This document shows positions 1-7,131 of a stretch of DNA of 13,169 bases, in pieces; position 1 is the first letter of the stretch; each line of letters starts with the position of its first letter. The stretch is taken from positions 1 to 13,169 of the forward strand of contig JBEKFO010000065.1 in assembly GCA_050013275.1 (NCBI GenBank), given 5' to 3'. This DNA is from Roseiarcus sp050013275 (lineage in GTDB: Bacteria > Pseudomonadota > Alphaproteobacteria > Rhizobiales > Beijerinckiaceae). The notes below the pieces were generated by a model that saw only the letters and a program-made list of their open reading frames with translations, ran no database searches and was not told where the DNA came from. Made by a program: the position numbers and the translations under genes.

Positions 1-881
1 CCGCACTTGAGGCCGATCGGATTGCGAATCCCGCGGCAATATTCGACATGCGCGCCGCCGAGGTGGCGGGTGCGGTCGCCGATCCACAGCATGTGGCCAG
101 AGGTCGCGTAATAGTCGCCGGAGGTCGAGTCGAGCCGGGTCATCGCCTGCTCGTAGCCGAGCAGCAGCGCCTCGTGCGAAGTGTAGAAGTCGGTCGCGCG
201 CAGTTCCGGCTGGGCCTCGGCGTCGAGACCGATCGCGCGCATGAAGCCGAGCGTCTCGGTGATGCGGTCGGCGACCTCCTGGTAGCGCTCGGACTGCGGG
301 CTGTCCTTGACGAAGCCGAGCATCCAACGGTGGGCGTTTTCGAGATTGGCGTAGCCGCCGGTGGCGAATGCGCGCAACAGATTGAGCGTCGCCGCCGACT
401 GGCGATAGGCCTCCAGCTGCCGGCGCGGATCGGGCGTGCGCGCCTCGGCGGTGAATTCGATGTCGTTGACGATGTCGCCGCGGTAGGAGGGCAGCGTGAC
501 GCCGCCGATCGTCTCGGTCCCCGACGAGCGCGGCTTGGCGAACTGCCCGGCGACGCGGCCGACCTTGATGATCGGCGAGGCCGCCGCATAGGTCATCACC
601 ACCGCCATCTGCAGGAAGACGCGGAAGAAATCGCGGATGTTGTCGGCCGAATGCTCGCCGAAGCTCTCGGCGCAATCGCCGCCCTGCAGCAGGAAGGCTT
701 CGCCGATCATCGCCTTGCCGAGCGCGCGCTTGAGCTTGCGCGCTTCGCCGGCGAACACCAGCGGCGGATAGCCGGCGAGCTGACGCTCGACCTCCTTGAG
801 CGCCGCCGCGTCGGGATAGACCGGCGCCTGCTCGATCGGCTTTTGCCTCCAGCTCTCGGGACTCCAACGGCTCTGGGCCAT
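1..881 (-). CDS. aroG: Class II 3-deoxy-D-arabino-heptulosonate 7-phosphate (DAHP) synthase, 3' end off-window
   Basis: The enzyme condenses phosphoenolpyruvate and erythrose 4-phosphate, the first committed step of the shikimate pathway, in the cytoplasm. The reading frame runs from ATG at 881 to the left edge (293 codons), so roughly the last third of a typical ~450-residue class II enzyme is missing. Visible family signatures: LLQGGDCAESF at residues 64-74, whose Cys70 corresponds to the metal-binding cysteine; IIKVGRVAGQFAKPRS at 104-119, with the phosphate/PEP-binding Lys-Val-Gly-Arg; and GDRTRHLGGAHVEYCRG at 268-284 followed by RNPIGLKCG at the edge. The start is supported by GAGG about nine bases upstream (CGAGGCAAGTGATTATG) and by the conserved N-terminal sequence (MAQSRWSPESWR). 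It is transcribed away from the MFS gene across a 225-bp spacer. The family call is certain; the symbol is less so, because alphaproteobacterial class II genes are named inconsistently. Confidence 0.96.
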   Translation of the reverse strand, partial: MAQSRWSPESWRQKPIEQAPVYPDAAALKEVERQLAGYPPLVFAGEARKLKRALGKAMIGEAFLLQGGDCAESFGEHSADNIRDFFRVFLQMAVVMTYAAASPIIKVGRVAGQFAKPRSSGTETIGGVTLPSYRGDIVNDIEFTAEARTPDPRRQLEAYRQSAATLNLLRAFATGGYANLENAHRWMLGFVKDSPQSERYQEVADRITETLGFMRAIGLDAEAQPELRATDFYTSHEALLLGYEQAMTRLDSTSGDYYATSGHMLWIGDRTRHLGGAHVEYCRGIRNPIGLKC

Positions 882-1032
882 AATCACTTGCCTCGACTGA
901 CAATTCTGCTTGCTCGCGAGCGGCGGCGGCGCGCCCGCGCGCGCGCCGTCTATACAGGAACGAGGCAACGATGGCGATATGCCGATTTTCGTCGCCGGGG
1001 CGAGAAAATTGCGCGCCCCCGCTTGCGCAGCG

Positions 1033-1079
1033 CCGTCATCCGAGGTCGCGCGTCGCGCCGTGGCGTGCGAGCATGACGG
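1033..1079. repeat. Inverted repeat with 7-bp arms upstream of the MFS gene
   Basis: CCGTCAT at 1033-1039 is matched by ATGACGG at 1073-1079 with a 33-base GC-rich centre. The arm word CCGTCAT recurs at 11512-11518 inside the larger inverted repeat near mutL, so both may be copies of dispersed intergenic repeats. The rest of the 882-1106 spacer shows no promoter I would defend; TATAGA on the minus strand near 950 lacks a good -35 partner. Confidence 0.3.
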
Positions 1080-1106
1080 ACCTGAAGCCAACTCCGATTC
1101 GCCCCC

Positions 1107-2273
1107 TTGAAAACCCTTTCCTCCCTCGCCGCGCTGCTTCTCTCCGTCTTCCTGCTCATCGCCGGCAACAGCCTGATCGGCGTGTTGACGCCGTTGCGCG
1201 CGAGTCTCGACGGGTTCCCCGATCTCGCCATCGGCCTCCTCGGCTCGGTCTATTTTGCCGGCATGTTGGCGGGGACGCTGGCGGCGCCGGCGATCGTGCG
1301 TCGGGCTGGGCATATCCGCGCCTTTTCCGCCTTCGTCGCGCTCGCCATCGTCTCCGTCATCCTGATGCCCGGTTGGGCCGCGCCCGCGCCGTGGATGGTC
1401 GCGCGCGGCGCGCTCGGTTTCGCTTTCGCCGGGATTTACGCGGTGGTCGAATCCTGGATCAACGCCAAAGCGAGCAACGCCAATCGCGGCGCGCTCTACG
1501 GCGTCTACCAGATCGTCAATTTCGCCGCCTCGGCCGGCGGCCAGTTGCTGCTGCGCGTCTTCGCGCCAGTCTCGTTCCTCGCCTTCACCATCGGCGGCGC
1601 GCTGCTGGCGCTGGCGATCGTGCCGCTGACGATGACCAGCGTCGATCCGCCCGCCCAGCCCAAATACGTGCGGCTGCGCTTGCGTTGGCTCGTTCGCCTC
1701 GCCCCGGTTTCCGCGTTCGGCGCGCTCGCGGCCGGCGCGGCCAACGGCGCGGCGTTCGCTCTCGGTCCGGTTTACGCCCTGCAAATCGGCGTGAAGCCGT
1801 CGGCGGTGCCGCTGTTCACCGCGGCGATCGTCGTCGGCTCGGCGCTCGGCGTCTATCCCGCCGGCTTCCTTTCCGATCGCATGGACCGCCGCCTGGTCAT
1901 CGTCGTCGCAATGGCGGCCGGGGCGGCGTTCGAGGTTGCGCTGGCCAGCTTCCGGCTCGCCGGCGCGCCGCTCATCGTCATGGGGTTCCTGGTCGGCGTC
2001 ACCACTTACACGCTCTATACGCTGGCGACCTCGCACGCCAACGACCGGGCCAAACCGCCTGAAATGGTGCTGATCTCGGCCGGGCTGCTATTTATCTACT
2101 GCATCGGAGCAATCGTCGCGCCGGCGCTGGCGTCGCTGTTGATGCGACAGTTCGGCCCGTCGGCGCTGTTTGCGCAAGGCGCGCTGGTGCATGCGGCGAT
2201 CGCGGCGTTCGCGCTTTGGCGTCTGATCAGCGAACCCCGCGTCCCCGCAAGGACGGGACCCGCTATTCCTTGA
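1107..2273 (+). CDS. MFS transporter (YcaD-like group)
   Basis: This is an inner-membrane secondary transporter of 388 residues with about 12 predicted helices; its substrate is unknown. The first helix is at residues 6-27. ESWINAKASNANRGALYGVYQIVNF sits between helices 4 and 5 at 115-139 (named here by its ends ESWINA and QIVNF), and a motif-A-like loop GFLSDRMDRR is at 253-262. ANDRAKPPEM at 311-320, followed by SAGLLFIYCIGAIVAPALA, resembles the YcaD branch. The start is TTG at 1107: the same frame has TGA stops at 1074 and 1083 just upstream, and no ATG or GTG lies between them and the first helix. No convincing Shine-Dalgarno is visible, so translation may be weak. The 3' end overlaps fabI tail-to-tail by 11 bp. 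Family confidence is high; subgroup placement is inferred from remembered sequence patterns. Confidence 0.88.
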   Translation: MKTLSSLAALLLSVFLLIAGNSLIGVLTPLRASLDGFPDLAIGLLGSVYFAGMLAGTLAAPAIVRRAGHIRAFSAFVALAIVSVILMPGWAAPAPWMVARGALGFAFAGIYAVVESWINAKASNANRGALYGVYQIVNFAASAGGQLLLRVFAPVSFLAFTIGGALLALAIVPLTMTSVDPPAQPKYVRLRLRWLVRLAPVSAFGALAAGAANGAAFALGPVYALQIGVKPSAVPLFTAAIVVGSALGVYPAGFLSDRMDRRLVIVVAMAAGAAFEVALASFRLAGAPLIVMGFLVGVTTYTLYTLATSHANDRAKPPEMVLISAGLLFIYCIGAIVAPALASLLMRQFGPSALFAQGALVHAAIAAFALWRLISEPRVPARTGPAIP

Positions 2274-3102
2274 CGATCGAGATGTCGGGCGCGGCGGGGT
2301 TCTTCATGCCGACGATATGGTAGCCCGCGTCGACGTGCAGGATTTCCCCGGTGACGCCGCGCGACATCGGCGACATCAGATAGACCGCGGTTTCGCCGAC
2401 TTCCTCGGTGGTGACGGAACGGCGCAGCGGCGCGTTCAGCTCGTTCCAGCGCAGGATGTAGCGGAAGTCGCCGATGCCGGAGGCCGCCAGCGTCTTGATC
2501 GGCCCGGCGGAAATGGCGTTGACCCGGATCCCCTTCTCGCCGAGATCGGCGGCCAGATACCGCACGCTCGCCTCGAGAGCGGCCTTGGCGACGCCCATGA
2601 CGTTGTAGTGCGGCATCCATTTCTCGGCGCCGTAATAGGTCAGGGTCAACAGCGAGCCGCCGTTCCTCATCAGCTTTTCGGCGCGCTGCGCGATCGCGGT
2701 GAAGGAATAGCAGGAGATGGCGAGCGACTTGTTGAAGTTGCCTTCGCTGGTGTCGACATAGCGGCCGGTCAATTCGTCCTTGTCGGCGAAGGCGATGCAG
2801 TGGACGACGAAGTCGAGAGAGCCCCACAGCTTCTGCGCCTCGGCGAACACCGCGTCGATGGTCGCCCCGTCGGTGACGTCGCAATGGCCGAGAACATGCG
2901 CGCCCAGTTCCTGCGCAAGCGGCCGAACGCGCTTTTCCAGCGCCTCGCCCTGGTAGGTCATCGCGATCTCGGCCCCCGCGGCGCGCGCGGCCTTGGCGAT
3001 GCCCCAAGCGATCGAACGATTGTTGGCGACGCCGAAAATGACGCCGCGCAGCCCGCGCATGACGCCGCTTTCACCGGATCCGTTCGAGCCTTCCTGCGCC
3101 AT
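2263..3102 (-). CDS. fabI: Enoyl-[acyl-carrier-protein] reductase (NADH)
   Basis: FabI reduces the trans-2-enoyl-ACP intermediate in the last step of each fatty-acid elongation cycle. The 279-residue protein is a short-chain dehydrogenase with the FabI-specific cofactor loop GVANNRSIAWGIA at residues 24-36. The catalytic pair is Tyr166 and Lys173 in HYNVMGVAKA (Y-x6-K spacing, not the Y-x3-K of ordinary SDRs), and the extra active-site tyrosine is in LTYYGAEKW at 154-162. The C-terminus has HVDAGYHIVGM, typical of the family. ATG at 3102 is preferred over the upstream frame extension to 3132 because a strong GGAGGAAAGAGGG ribosome-binding region lies just before it. The N-terminus is about ten residues longer than in E. 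coli FabI, as in other alphaproteobacterial copies. The classic active site suggests the triclosan-sensitive type, though sensitivity cannot be read directly. Confidence 0.97.
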   Translation of the reverse strand: MAQEGSNGSGESGVMRGLRGVIFGVANNRSIAWGIAKAARAAGAEIAMTYQGEALEKRVRPLAQELGAHVLGHCDVTDGATIDAVFAEAQKLWGSLDFVVHCIAFADKDELTGRYVDTSEGNFNKSLAISCYSFTAIAQRAEKLMRNGGSLLTLTYYGAEKWMPHYNVMGVAKAALEASVRYLAADLGEKGIRVNAISAGPIKTLAASGIGDFRYILRWNELNAPLRRSVTTEEVGETAVYLMSPMSRGVTGEILHVDAGYHIVGMKNPAAPDISIVKE

Positions 3103-3207
3103 CGAGCCCTCTTTCCTCCGACCCGCCCCCATCGGTCGGGAGCGACAAAGCGCCCTCCCTTAGCGTCGGCCGCGGCGCATGGGAAGGGTCCGCGCCGCTG
3201 CGGCCTG

Positions 3208-3222
3208 TCACAAAATGTGTGA
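3208..3222. promoter_or_regulatory. Inverted repeat TCACA-N5-TGTGA in the fabI/sigma divergent spacer
   Basis: A perfect 5+5 inverted repeat lies 106 bp upstream of the fabI start. The half-sites face the opposite way from a CRP site (TGTGA-N6-TCACA), so CRP is not indicated. It could be an operator for fabI or for the sigma gene. The regulator is unknown and the short arms could be chance. Confidence 0.3.
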
Positions 3223-3240
3223 AACCGCTCATATATCCCC

Positions 3241-3269
3241 TTGGAACGGCCAATCGTTCGGAATAGAGT
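3241..3269 (+). promoter_or_regulatory. Candidate promoter/operator upstream of the sigma-like gene
   Basis: TTGGAA (3241-3246), a 17-base spacer and TAGAGT (3264-3269) give a weak sigma-70-like promoter, 4 of 6 matches in each box. The same stretch holds GGAAC, a common ECF -35 word, at 3243-3247, and a perfect inverted repeat GAACG-N6-CGTTC at 3244-3259. Overlap of operator-like symmetry with a promoter would suit autoregulation. A GGAAC-N16/17-GTT EcfG-type promoter does not fit, because the nearest downstream GTT is 20 bases away. Confidence 0.3.
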
Positions 3270-3305
3270 TATTAGGCTTAATTTGCGCTAACGGACCTTG
3301 CCGTC

Positions 3306-3845
3306 GTGTCTTCGAGCCGGGAGTGGTGTGACGACGCGGGCGCTATGCGGCGCTTCGGATTGGCGCTTGTGCGCGACGACCGGTTCGTTTGCGACGACGT
3401 TTCGGCCGCTTCGCTGGTCGACAAACTGTTCCGTCAGGCGTCGCTGACCTTGATCGACGATCCCGCCGACGATTTCCGCAGCGCGCGGGTGCGCGCTTTC
3501 GCCCAGTTTGTCCGGCTCTATCGACGACATGTTCGCCGTTTGGCGGCCGACGAAGCGGACGGCGGCTGGATCGAGGCCTGCGGGTCGAACGGGCGGGCCA
3601 ACGCTTCGGTGACCTCAGGCGTGCGAAATCTGCCGCTCGAACTGCGCGAAGCGCTGCTGCTCGTCGTCCTCGCCGGATTCTCCCATCGCGACGCGGCCGC
3701 GGCTCTCGACATTCCCCTGGCCGCCGTCGTCGACCGGCTCGGCCGGGCGCGCGCGCGCATCAGCACGCACGTCGACGCGGCGCACGAATCGACGCCGAGG
3801 GAAGCGGCCTGGCCGAACGCCGCGCATTTGCGGATCGTCAAGTGA
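3306..3845 (+). CDS. Small sigma-70-family (ECF-like) RNA polymerase sigma factor
   Basis: The protein has 179 residues from GTG 3306. Residues 107-152 (starting RNLPLELREALLLVVLAGF and ending RLGRARARI) match sigma region 4, the helix-turn-helix contacting the -35 element. The N-terminal part (MRRFGLALVRDDRFVCDD, 14-31) loosely resembles ECF region 2, but the polymerase-binding and -10-melting segment is degenerate. In particular no clear DLVQETFLRA-type motif is visible; SAASLVDKLFRQASLTL stands in its place. An alternative ATG at 3345 (residue 14) would give a 166-residue protein that still keeps the homologous part; neither start has a strong Shine-Dalgarno. The stop codon overlaps the anti-sigma start as GTGA, indicating translational coupling. 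The partnership supports a signal-responsive regulatory role. The target genes are unknown. Confidence 0.75.
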   Translation: MSSSREWCDDAGAMRRFGLALVRDDRFVCDDVSAASLVDKLFRQASLTLIDDPADDFRSARVRAFAQFVRLYRRHVRRLAADEADGGWIEACGSNGRANASVTSGVRNLPLELREALLLVVLAGFSHRDAAAALDIPLAAVVDRLGRARARISTHVDAAHESTPREAAWPNAAHLRIVK

Positions 3846-4711
3846 GGCGACAAGTCGAAGCGGCGGAGGTTTTCGCCTATGTCGACAACAGCCTCGATCC
3901 GGACCAACGGCTGGCTTTCGAGGCGCGGCTGCGCAACGACGCGGACCTGAGGCGCCAGGTCGCAAAGTGGGAGTCGCAAAACAGGGCGATCCGCGCCGCC
4001 TACGGCGGCGTAGCCTCGGCCCGCCCCGCCGTCGACCTGGGACGAAACTCCAACGAGAACGGCCCGCTGTGGCTGGCCTCGTCGATGCGCTCGCGGCAAA
4101 GCGCCGCTGCGACTCGCGTCGCCGGCGAAGCGCGCGCAAAGTCGCCGCGCTCCGCCGCTGCGGCCGGCCCGCACACGCCGTCGGCCGCGCCGCGGCGCCT
4201 CGCGGGCCGGCGCGTCGCGGCGATCGTCGCTCTGGCGGCGGTTCTGCTGGTCGTCAGCGCGCCGGGCGGGCCGCCGCGGCCGCAGGGCCGATTGATCGAG
4301 GCCGGTGTCGCCGCCTACCGCGCTTTTGCGGCGGGCGCCGACGTGCCGGTCGAATTCGCCGCCAGCGACCCCAAGACGCTGACCAAATGGCTGGCGCCGC
4401 AATTCCCAAGGGGGATCGTCGTTCCCGGATTTTCTTCGGACGAACTGAGGTTGCTGGGTGCGCGCATCGCGCCGGGGACGACGACGAGCGCCGCGTTTCT
4501 CGTCTACGAGGATCGACGCGGCGAACGCGTCGGGCTGCTGATCGAGCCCCTCGACGCGCCCGCGCCGTCGCGGCCGAATTTGCGCGAATTGGCCGGGATC
4601 AGCGTCGCCGTCTGGACCGACGCCGGCGACGGATTCGCCGTCGCCGGGTCGGACCCGCAAGAGGTCGTCGCGCTGACGCGCCTCGTCGACCGGACGCCCG
4701 CGCCGCGTTAG
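3842..4711 (+). CDS. Membrane anti-sigma factor (RsiW-like), partner of the sigma gene
   Basis: The start is GTG 3842, inside the GTGA overlap with the sigma stop; the product has 289 residues. Residues 1-56 form a cytoplasmic helical domain (EVFAYVDNSLDPDQRLAFEA) like the N-terminus of anti-sigma proteins, but without the H-x3-C-x2-C zinc motif, and the protein has no cysteine. An Arg/Ala/Pro-rich linker (about 57-122) leads to one membrane helix at about 123-139 (RRVAAIVALAAVLLVVSA). The periplasmic domain at 145-285 carries PRGIVVPGFSSDELRLLGARIAPG-type sequence (188-212), then a beta-rich stretch with VYEDRRGERVGLLIEPL and VAVWTDAGDGFAVAGS, typical of alphaproteobacterial anti-sigma regulators. 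It likely tethers the sigma factor at the inner membrane until a periplasmic or redox signal releases it. The signal is unknown. The gene overlaps the aminopeptidase gene tail-to-tail by 4 bp. Confidence 0.8.
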   Translation: MRRQVEAAEVFAYVDNSLDPDQRLAFEARLRNDADLRRQVAKWESQNRAIRAAYGGVASARPAVDLGRNSNENGPLWLASSMRSRQSAAATRVAGEARAKSPRSAAAAGPHTPSAAPRRLAGRRVAAIVALAAVLLVVSAPGGPPRPQGRLIEAGVAAYRAFAAGADVPVEFAASDPKTLTKWLAPQFPRGIVVPGFSSDELRLLGARIAPGTTTSAAFLVYEDRRGERVGLLIEPLDAPAPSRPNLRELAGISVAVWTDAGDGFAVAGSDPQEVVALTRLVDRTPAPR

Positions 4712-6090
4712 CTCCGGTAACGCGCCTCCAGAAGCTCGAACACCGCGCGCGCGGCTTGAACTTCGCCGCCCTGCGGCCCGTGGGCGCGCGGCTTGGGATT
4801 CCACGCGTAGATGTCGAAGTGCGCCCAGGCCTTGGCGGCCGAGACGAAACGCGCAAGGAACAGCGCCGCCGTCACCGACCCGGCGAAGGCGCCGCTCGGG
4901 CCGTTGTCGAGGTCGGCGACCTTGCTCTCCAGCATCGCTTCATAGGGGCGCCATAACGGCAACCGCCACAGCGGATCGCGCACTCGCGCCGCGCTCTCGG
5001 CGATCTCGGCGGCGAGCGCTTCGTCGTCGGTGTAGAACGGCGGCAGATCGGGGCCGAGGGCGACGCGCGCCGCGCCGGTCAGGGTGGCGAAATCGAACAT
5101 GAGGTCCGGCGCCTCTTCGTCGCCGAGCGCCAGCGCGTCGGCGAGAATGAGCCGCCCTTCGGCGTCGGTGTTGCCGATCTCCACCGTCAGCCCTTTGCGG
5201 CTGCGCAGGACGTCGCCGGGGCGCATCGAGCCGGCGGAAATCGCGTTCTCGACGATCGGAACGATCACGCGCAGGCGCACGTCGAGGCCGGACTGCATGA
5301 TCAGGCGGGCGAGACAAAACGCGGCGGCGGCGCCGCCCATGTCTTTCTTCATCAGCTGCATGCCGCTCGACGGCTTGATGTCGAGGCCGCCGGAGTCGAA
5401 CACGACGCCCTTGCCGACCAGCGTCACCTTGGGCGCGGCGGGCCGCCCCCAGACGATGTCGACGAGACGCGGCGCCTCGGCGCTCGCGCGGCCGACCGCA
5501 TGGACGAGGGGCAGGTTGCGTTCGATCAGAGTCGGACCGCGCGTCACCTCCAGGCTGGCGCCGAATGCTTCGGCAAGGCGCGCTGCCTCGGCCTCCAGCG
5601 CGGCCGGCCCGAGGTCGTTGGCGGGGGTGTTGACGAGGTCGCGGCCGAAGGCGACCGCCGCCGCGATGCGCTCGAGGCGGGTGGCGTCGACGCCCTCGGG
5701 CGCGACCAGGCTCGGCCGCGGCGCCGGATCGGCGTGGTAACGCTCGAACCGATAAAGGCCGAGCAGGAACGCCAGCGCCGCGAGCTCCGGCTCGTGCGGC
5801 GCGTTGGCGAAGCGGTAAACGCCCGCCGGAAGCGCGCTCGCCAGCGCGCCCGGCGCCATCGGATCGCGCCCGCGCGCATTTCTGTCGGCCAGTCCGTAGA
5901 GCACGCCGGCGAGACGGCCTTCGGCGTCGGGCAGCCACTGCACGCGCCCCGCCTTCGGCTCGAAGCCGCAGGCTTCGGCGAAACGCGCCGCGCCGGCGCC
6001 GATCGCCTTGCGCAGGTCGCCCCAATTCTCCGGGCTCGCGAACCAGACGGGAATGGCGTCCGACGAGGGCGGGGCGAAAAAAGCGGTCAA
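4708..6090 (-). CDS. M17 leucyl aminopeptidase family protein
   Basis: This 460-residue cytoplasmic metallo-aminopeptidase would release N-terminal residues from peptides. The C-terminal catalytic domain is intact: GKGVVFDSGGLDIKPSSGM at residues 226-244 (Lys227, Asp232 and Lys239 of the metal and catalytic set), MKKDMGGAA with Asp250 at 247-255, and the signature NTDAEGRL at 307-314 with Asp309, Glu311 and Arg313. The N-terminal ~140 residues are short and divergent compared with E. coli PepA (~500 residues), as in a known alphaproteobacterial subgroup, so the symbol pepA is not assigned. The start is TTG at 6090, with AGGA about ten bases upstream; no ATG or GTG gives a better N-terminus. 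It is transcribed divergently from the TPR lipoprotein gene over a 147-bp spacer. Confidence 0.93.
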   Translation of the reverse strand: MTAFFAPPSSDAIPVWFASPENWGDLRKAIGAGAARFAEACGFEPKAGRVQWLPDAEGRLAGVLYGLADRNARGRDPMAPGALASALPAGVYRFANAPHEPELAALAFLLGLYRFERYHADPAPRPSLVAPEGVDATRLERIAAAVAFGRDLVNTPANDLGPAALEAEAARLAEAFGASLEVTRGPTLIERNLPLVHAVGRASAEAPRLVDIVWGRPAAPKVTLVGKGVVFDSGGLDIKPSSGMQLMKKDMGGAAAAFCLARLIMQSGLDVRLRVIVPIVENAISAGSMRPGDVLRSRKGLTVEIGNTDAEGRLILADALALGDEEAPDLMFDFATLTGAARVALGPDLPPFYTDDEALAAEIAESAARVRDPLWRLPLWRPYEAMLESKVADLDNGPSGAFAGSVTAALFLARFVSAAKAWAHFDIYAWNPKPRAHGPQGGEVQAARAVFELLEARYRS

Positions 6091-6172
6091 AGCGCGAAAT
6101 TCCTATCCGATTCGATTGGCCGGATCGATCATAGCGGCGCGCCCCGCCGTCGCCGAGTCCCAAAATCGCCTG

Positions 6173-6188
6173 TTAACGATCCGTTAGC
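6173..6188 (+). promoter_or_regulatory. CtrA-like box TTAA-N7-TTAGC upstream of the TadD-like gene
   Basis: TTAA (6173-6176), seven bases, then TTAGC (6184-6188) matches the CtrA consensus TTAA-N7-TTAAC with one mismatch. A second GTTAACGAT word at 6189-6197 repeats the one at 6172-6180, so the stretch is a 17-bp-period direct repeat with GTTAGC between. The box ends 49 bases before the ATG at 6238 and is also upstream of the divergent aminopeptidase gene. Tad/Cpa pilus genes are CtrA targets in Caulobacter, which fits the downstream gene. The binding itself is inferred. Confidence 0.45.
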
Positions 6189-6237
6189 GTTAACGATTTA
6201 TTGCTTTTCTGCAGAAGCCAGCGCAACGGGCCCGTTC

Positions 6238-7107
6238 ATGCCGCTCGACCCAGAAATCCGCCCCGTTCCGCGTTGGTTGAGCGCCGTCGCCGTGCTCGCG
6301 CTCCTCGCGGTCGCCGCGCCGCTCGGCGGTTGCGTCGACATGGGCGACGTCACCGGGTCGATCGCGAGCACGCAGCAGCCGTTGCCGACCAGCGACGCGG
6401 CGCTGCGCGCCTACGCCGACGATTGGGGCAAGCGGTACGACCGCGATCCCGGCGCGAAAGTCGCTTCGATCAATTACGCGCGGGCGTTGCGCGCCCTGAC
6501 GCGCTACGGCGAAGCGACGGCGGTGATGCAGGCGGCGGCGATCAAGTCGCCGAAGGATTGCGAAGTTCTGGGCGCCTACGGCAAGGCGCTCGCCGACGCC
6601 GGACAATTCGACCAGGCCAAGGAAGTGCTGGCGCACTCCTACACTCCGGAGCGTCCGGACTGGACGATCATGTCGGTGCAAGGCTCGGTCGCCGACCGGC
6701 TCGGCGATCACGAGACCGCGCAGAATTTCTATCGCGACGCGCTCAAGATCGCGCCGGGCGAGCCGACGGTTCTCTCCAACCTCGGCCTTTCCTACGCGCT
6801 GACCAAGCAATTGCCGCTCGCCGAGGACGCGTTGCGTCAGGCGTGCGCGAGCCCGAGCGCCGACGCGCGGATGCGCAACAATCTCGCGCTGATCCTCTCG
6901 CTCGAGGGCAAATTCGCCGAGGCCGAGCAGGTCAGCCGCCAGGACATGTCGGCGGCGGCGGCGAAAGCCAACGTCCAGGCGATCCGGCAGATGATCGCGC
7001 AGAGCGATTCCTGGCGCGACCTGCAGACCGGCGCCAAGGTCAAGGGCGCCAAGGCCCCGCCGCCGCCCGCCGCCGCCCCGCTTGCCCCCGATCAGCCGGC
7101 GGGTTAA
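6238..7107 (+). CDS. TPR-repeat lipoprotein, TadD-like (Flp/Tad pilus assembly)
   Basis: The protein has 289 residues. Residues 12-31 form a signal segment ending in a lipobox LGGC with Cys32 as the lipidated residue. Val at +2 points to the outer membrane. TPR-like helical pairs follow at roughly 76-105, 110-135, 144-173 (DRLGDHETAQNFYRDALKI), 178-207 (NLGLSYALTKQLPLAEDAL) and 212-240. The tail is an Ala/Pro-rich low-complexity segment (about 268-289). The stretch NYARALRALTRYGEA followed by GAYGKALADAGQFDQA resembles rhizobial TadD, an outer-membrane pilotin-like factor of the Tad secretion/pilus apparatus. The ATG has no strong Shine-Dalgarno but is the first start codon before the hydrophobic segment. 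No other tad genes lie nearby, so the role rests on similarity. A generic TPR lipoprotein is the alternative. Confidence 0.82.
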   Translation: MPLDPEIRPVPRWLSAVAVLALLAVAAPLGGCVDMGDVTGSIASTQQPLPTSDAALRAYADDWGKRYDRDPGAKVASINYARALRALTRYGEATAVMQAAAIKSPKDCEVLGAYGKALADAGQFDQAKEVLAHSYTPERPDWTIMSVQGSVADRLGDHETAQNFYRDALKIAPGEPTVLSNLGLSYALTKQLPLAEDALRQACASPSADARMRNNLALILSLEGKFAEAEQVSRQDMSAAAAKANVQAIRQMIAQSDSWRDLQTGAKVKGAKAPPPPAAAPLAPDQPAG

Positions 7108-7131
7108 CAGCCTGCGGCGACGGGTGACACC

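Noticed and set aside
48..1076. 342-codon plus-strand frame opposite the DAHP synthase gene
   Set aside because: The minus strand encodes a canonical class II DAHP synthase over 1-881; the plus frame shows no family features.
2317..3222. Long plus-strand open frame of 301 codons opposite fabI
   Set aside because: It is antisense to a clearly functional fabI; its protein is Arg/Ala-rich and reads as GC-driven shadow sequence.
3071..3253. Minus-strand 60-codon frame upstream of fabI
   Set aside because: It overlaps the fabI start and its ribosome-binding site, and has no recognisable domain or good start.
3243..3269. EcfG general-stress promoter (GGAAC-N16/17-CGTT)
   Set aside because: After GGAAC the only suitable GTT is 20 bases away, outside the accepted spacing.
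3278..3292. TTAA-N6-CTAAC as a second CtrA box before the sigma gene
   Set aside because: The spacing is six rather than seven and the second half-site has a mismatch, so it is too weak to call.
5500..6237. Upstream extension of the TPR gene's frame
   Set aside because: It is antisense to the aminopeptidase; the real start is ATG 6238, just before the signal segment and lipobox.
6091..6237. Replication origin in the spacer with the CtrA-like box
   Set aside because: No TTATCCACA-type DnaA box was found, no long AT-rich tract is present, and dnaA is not adjacent.
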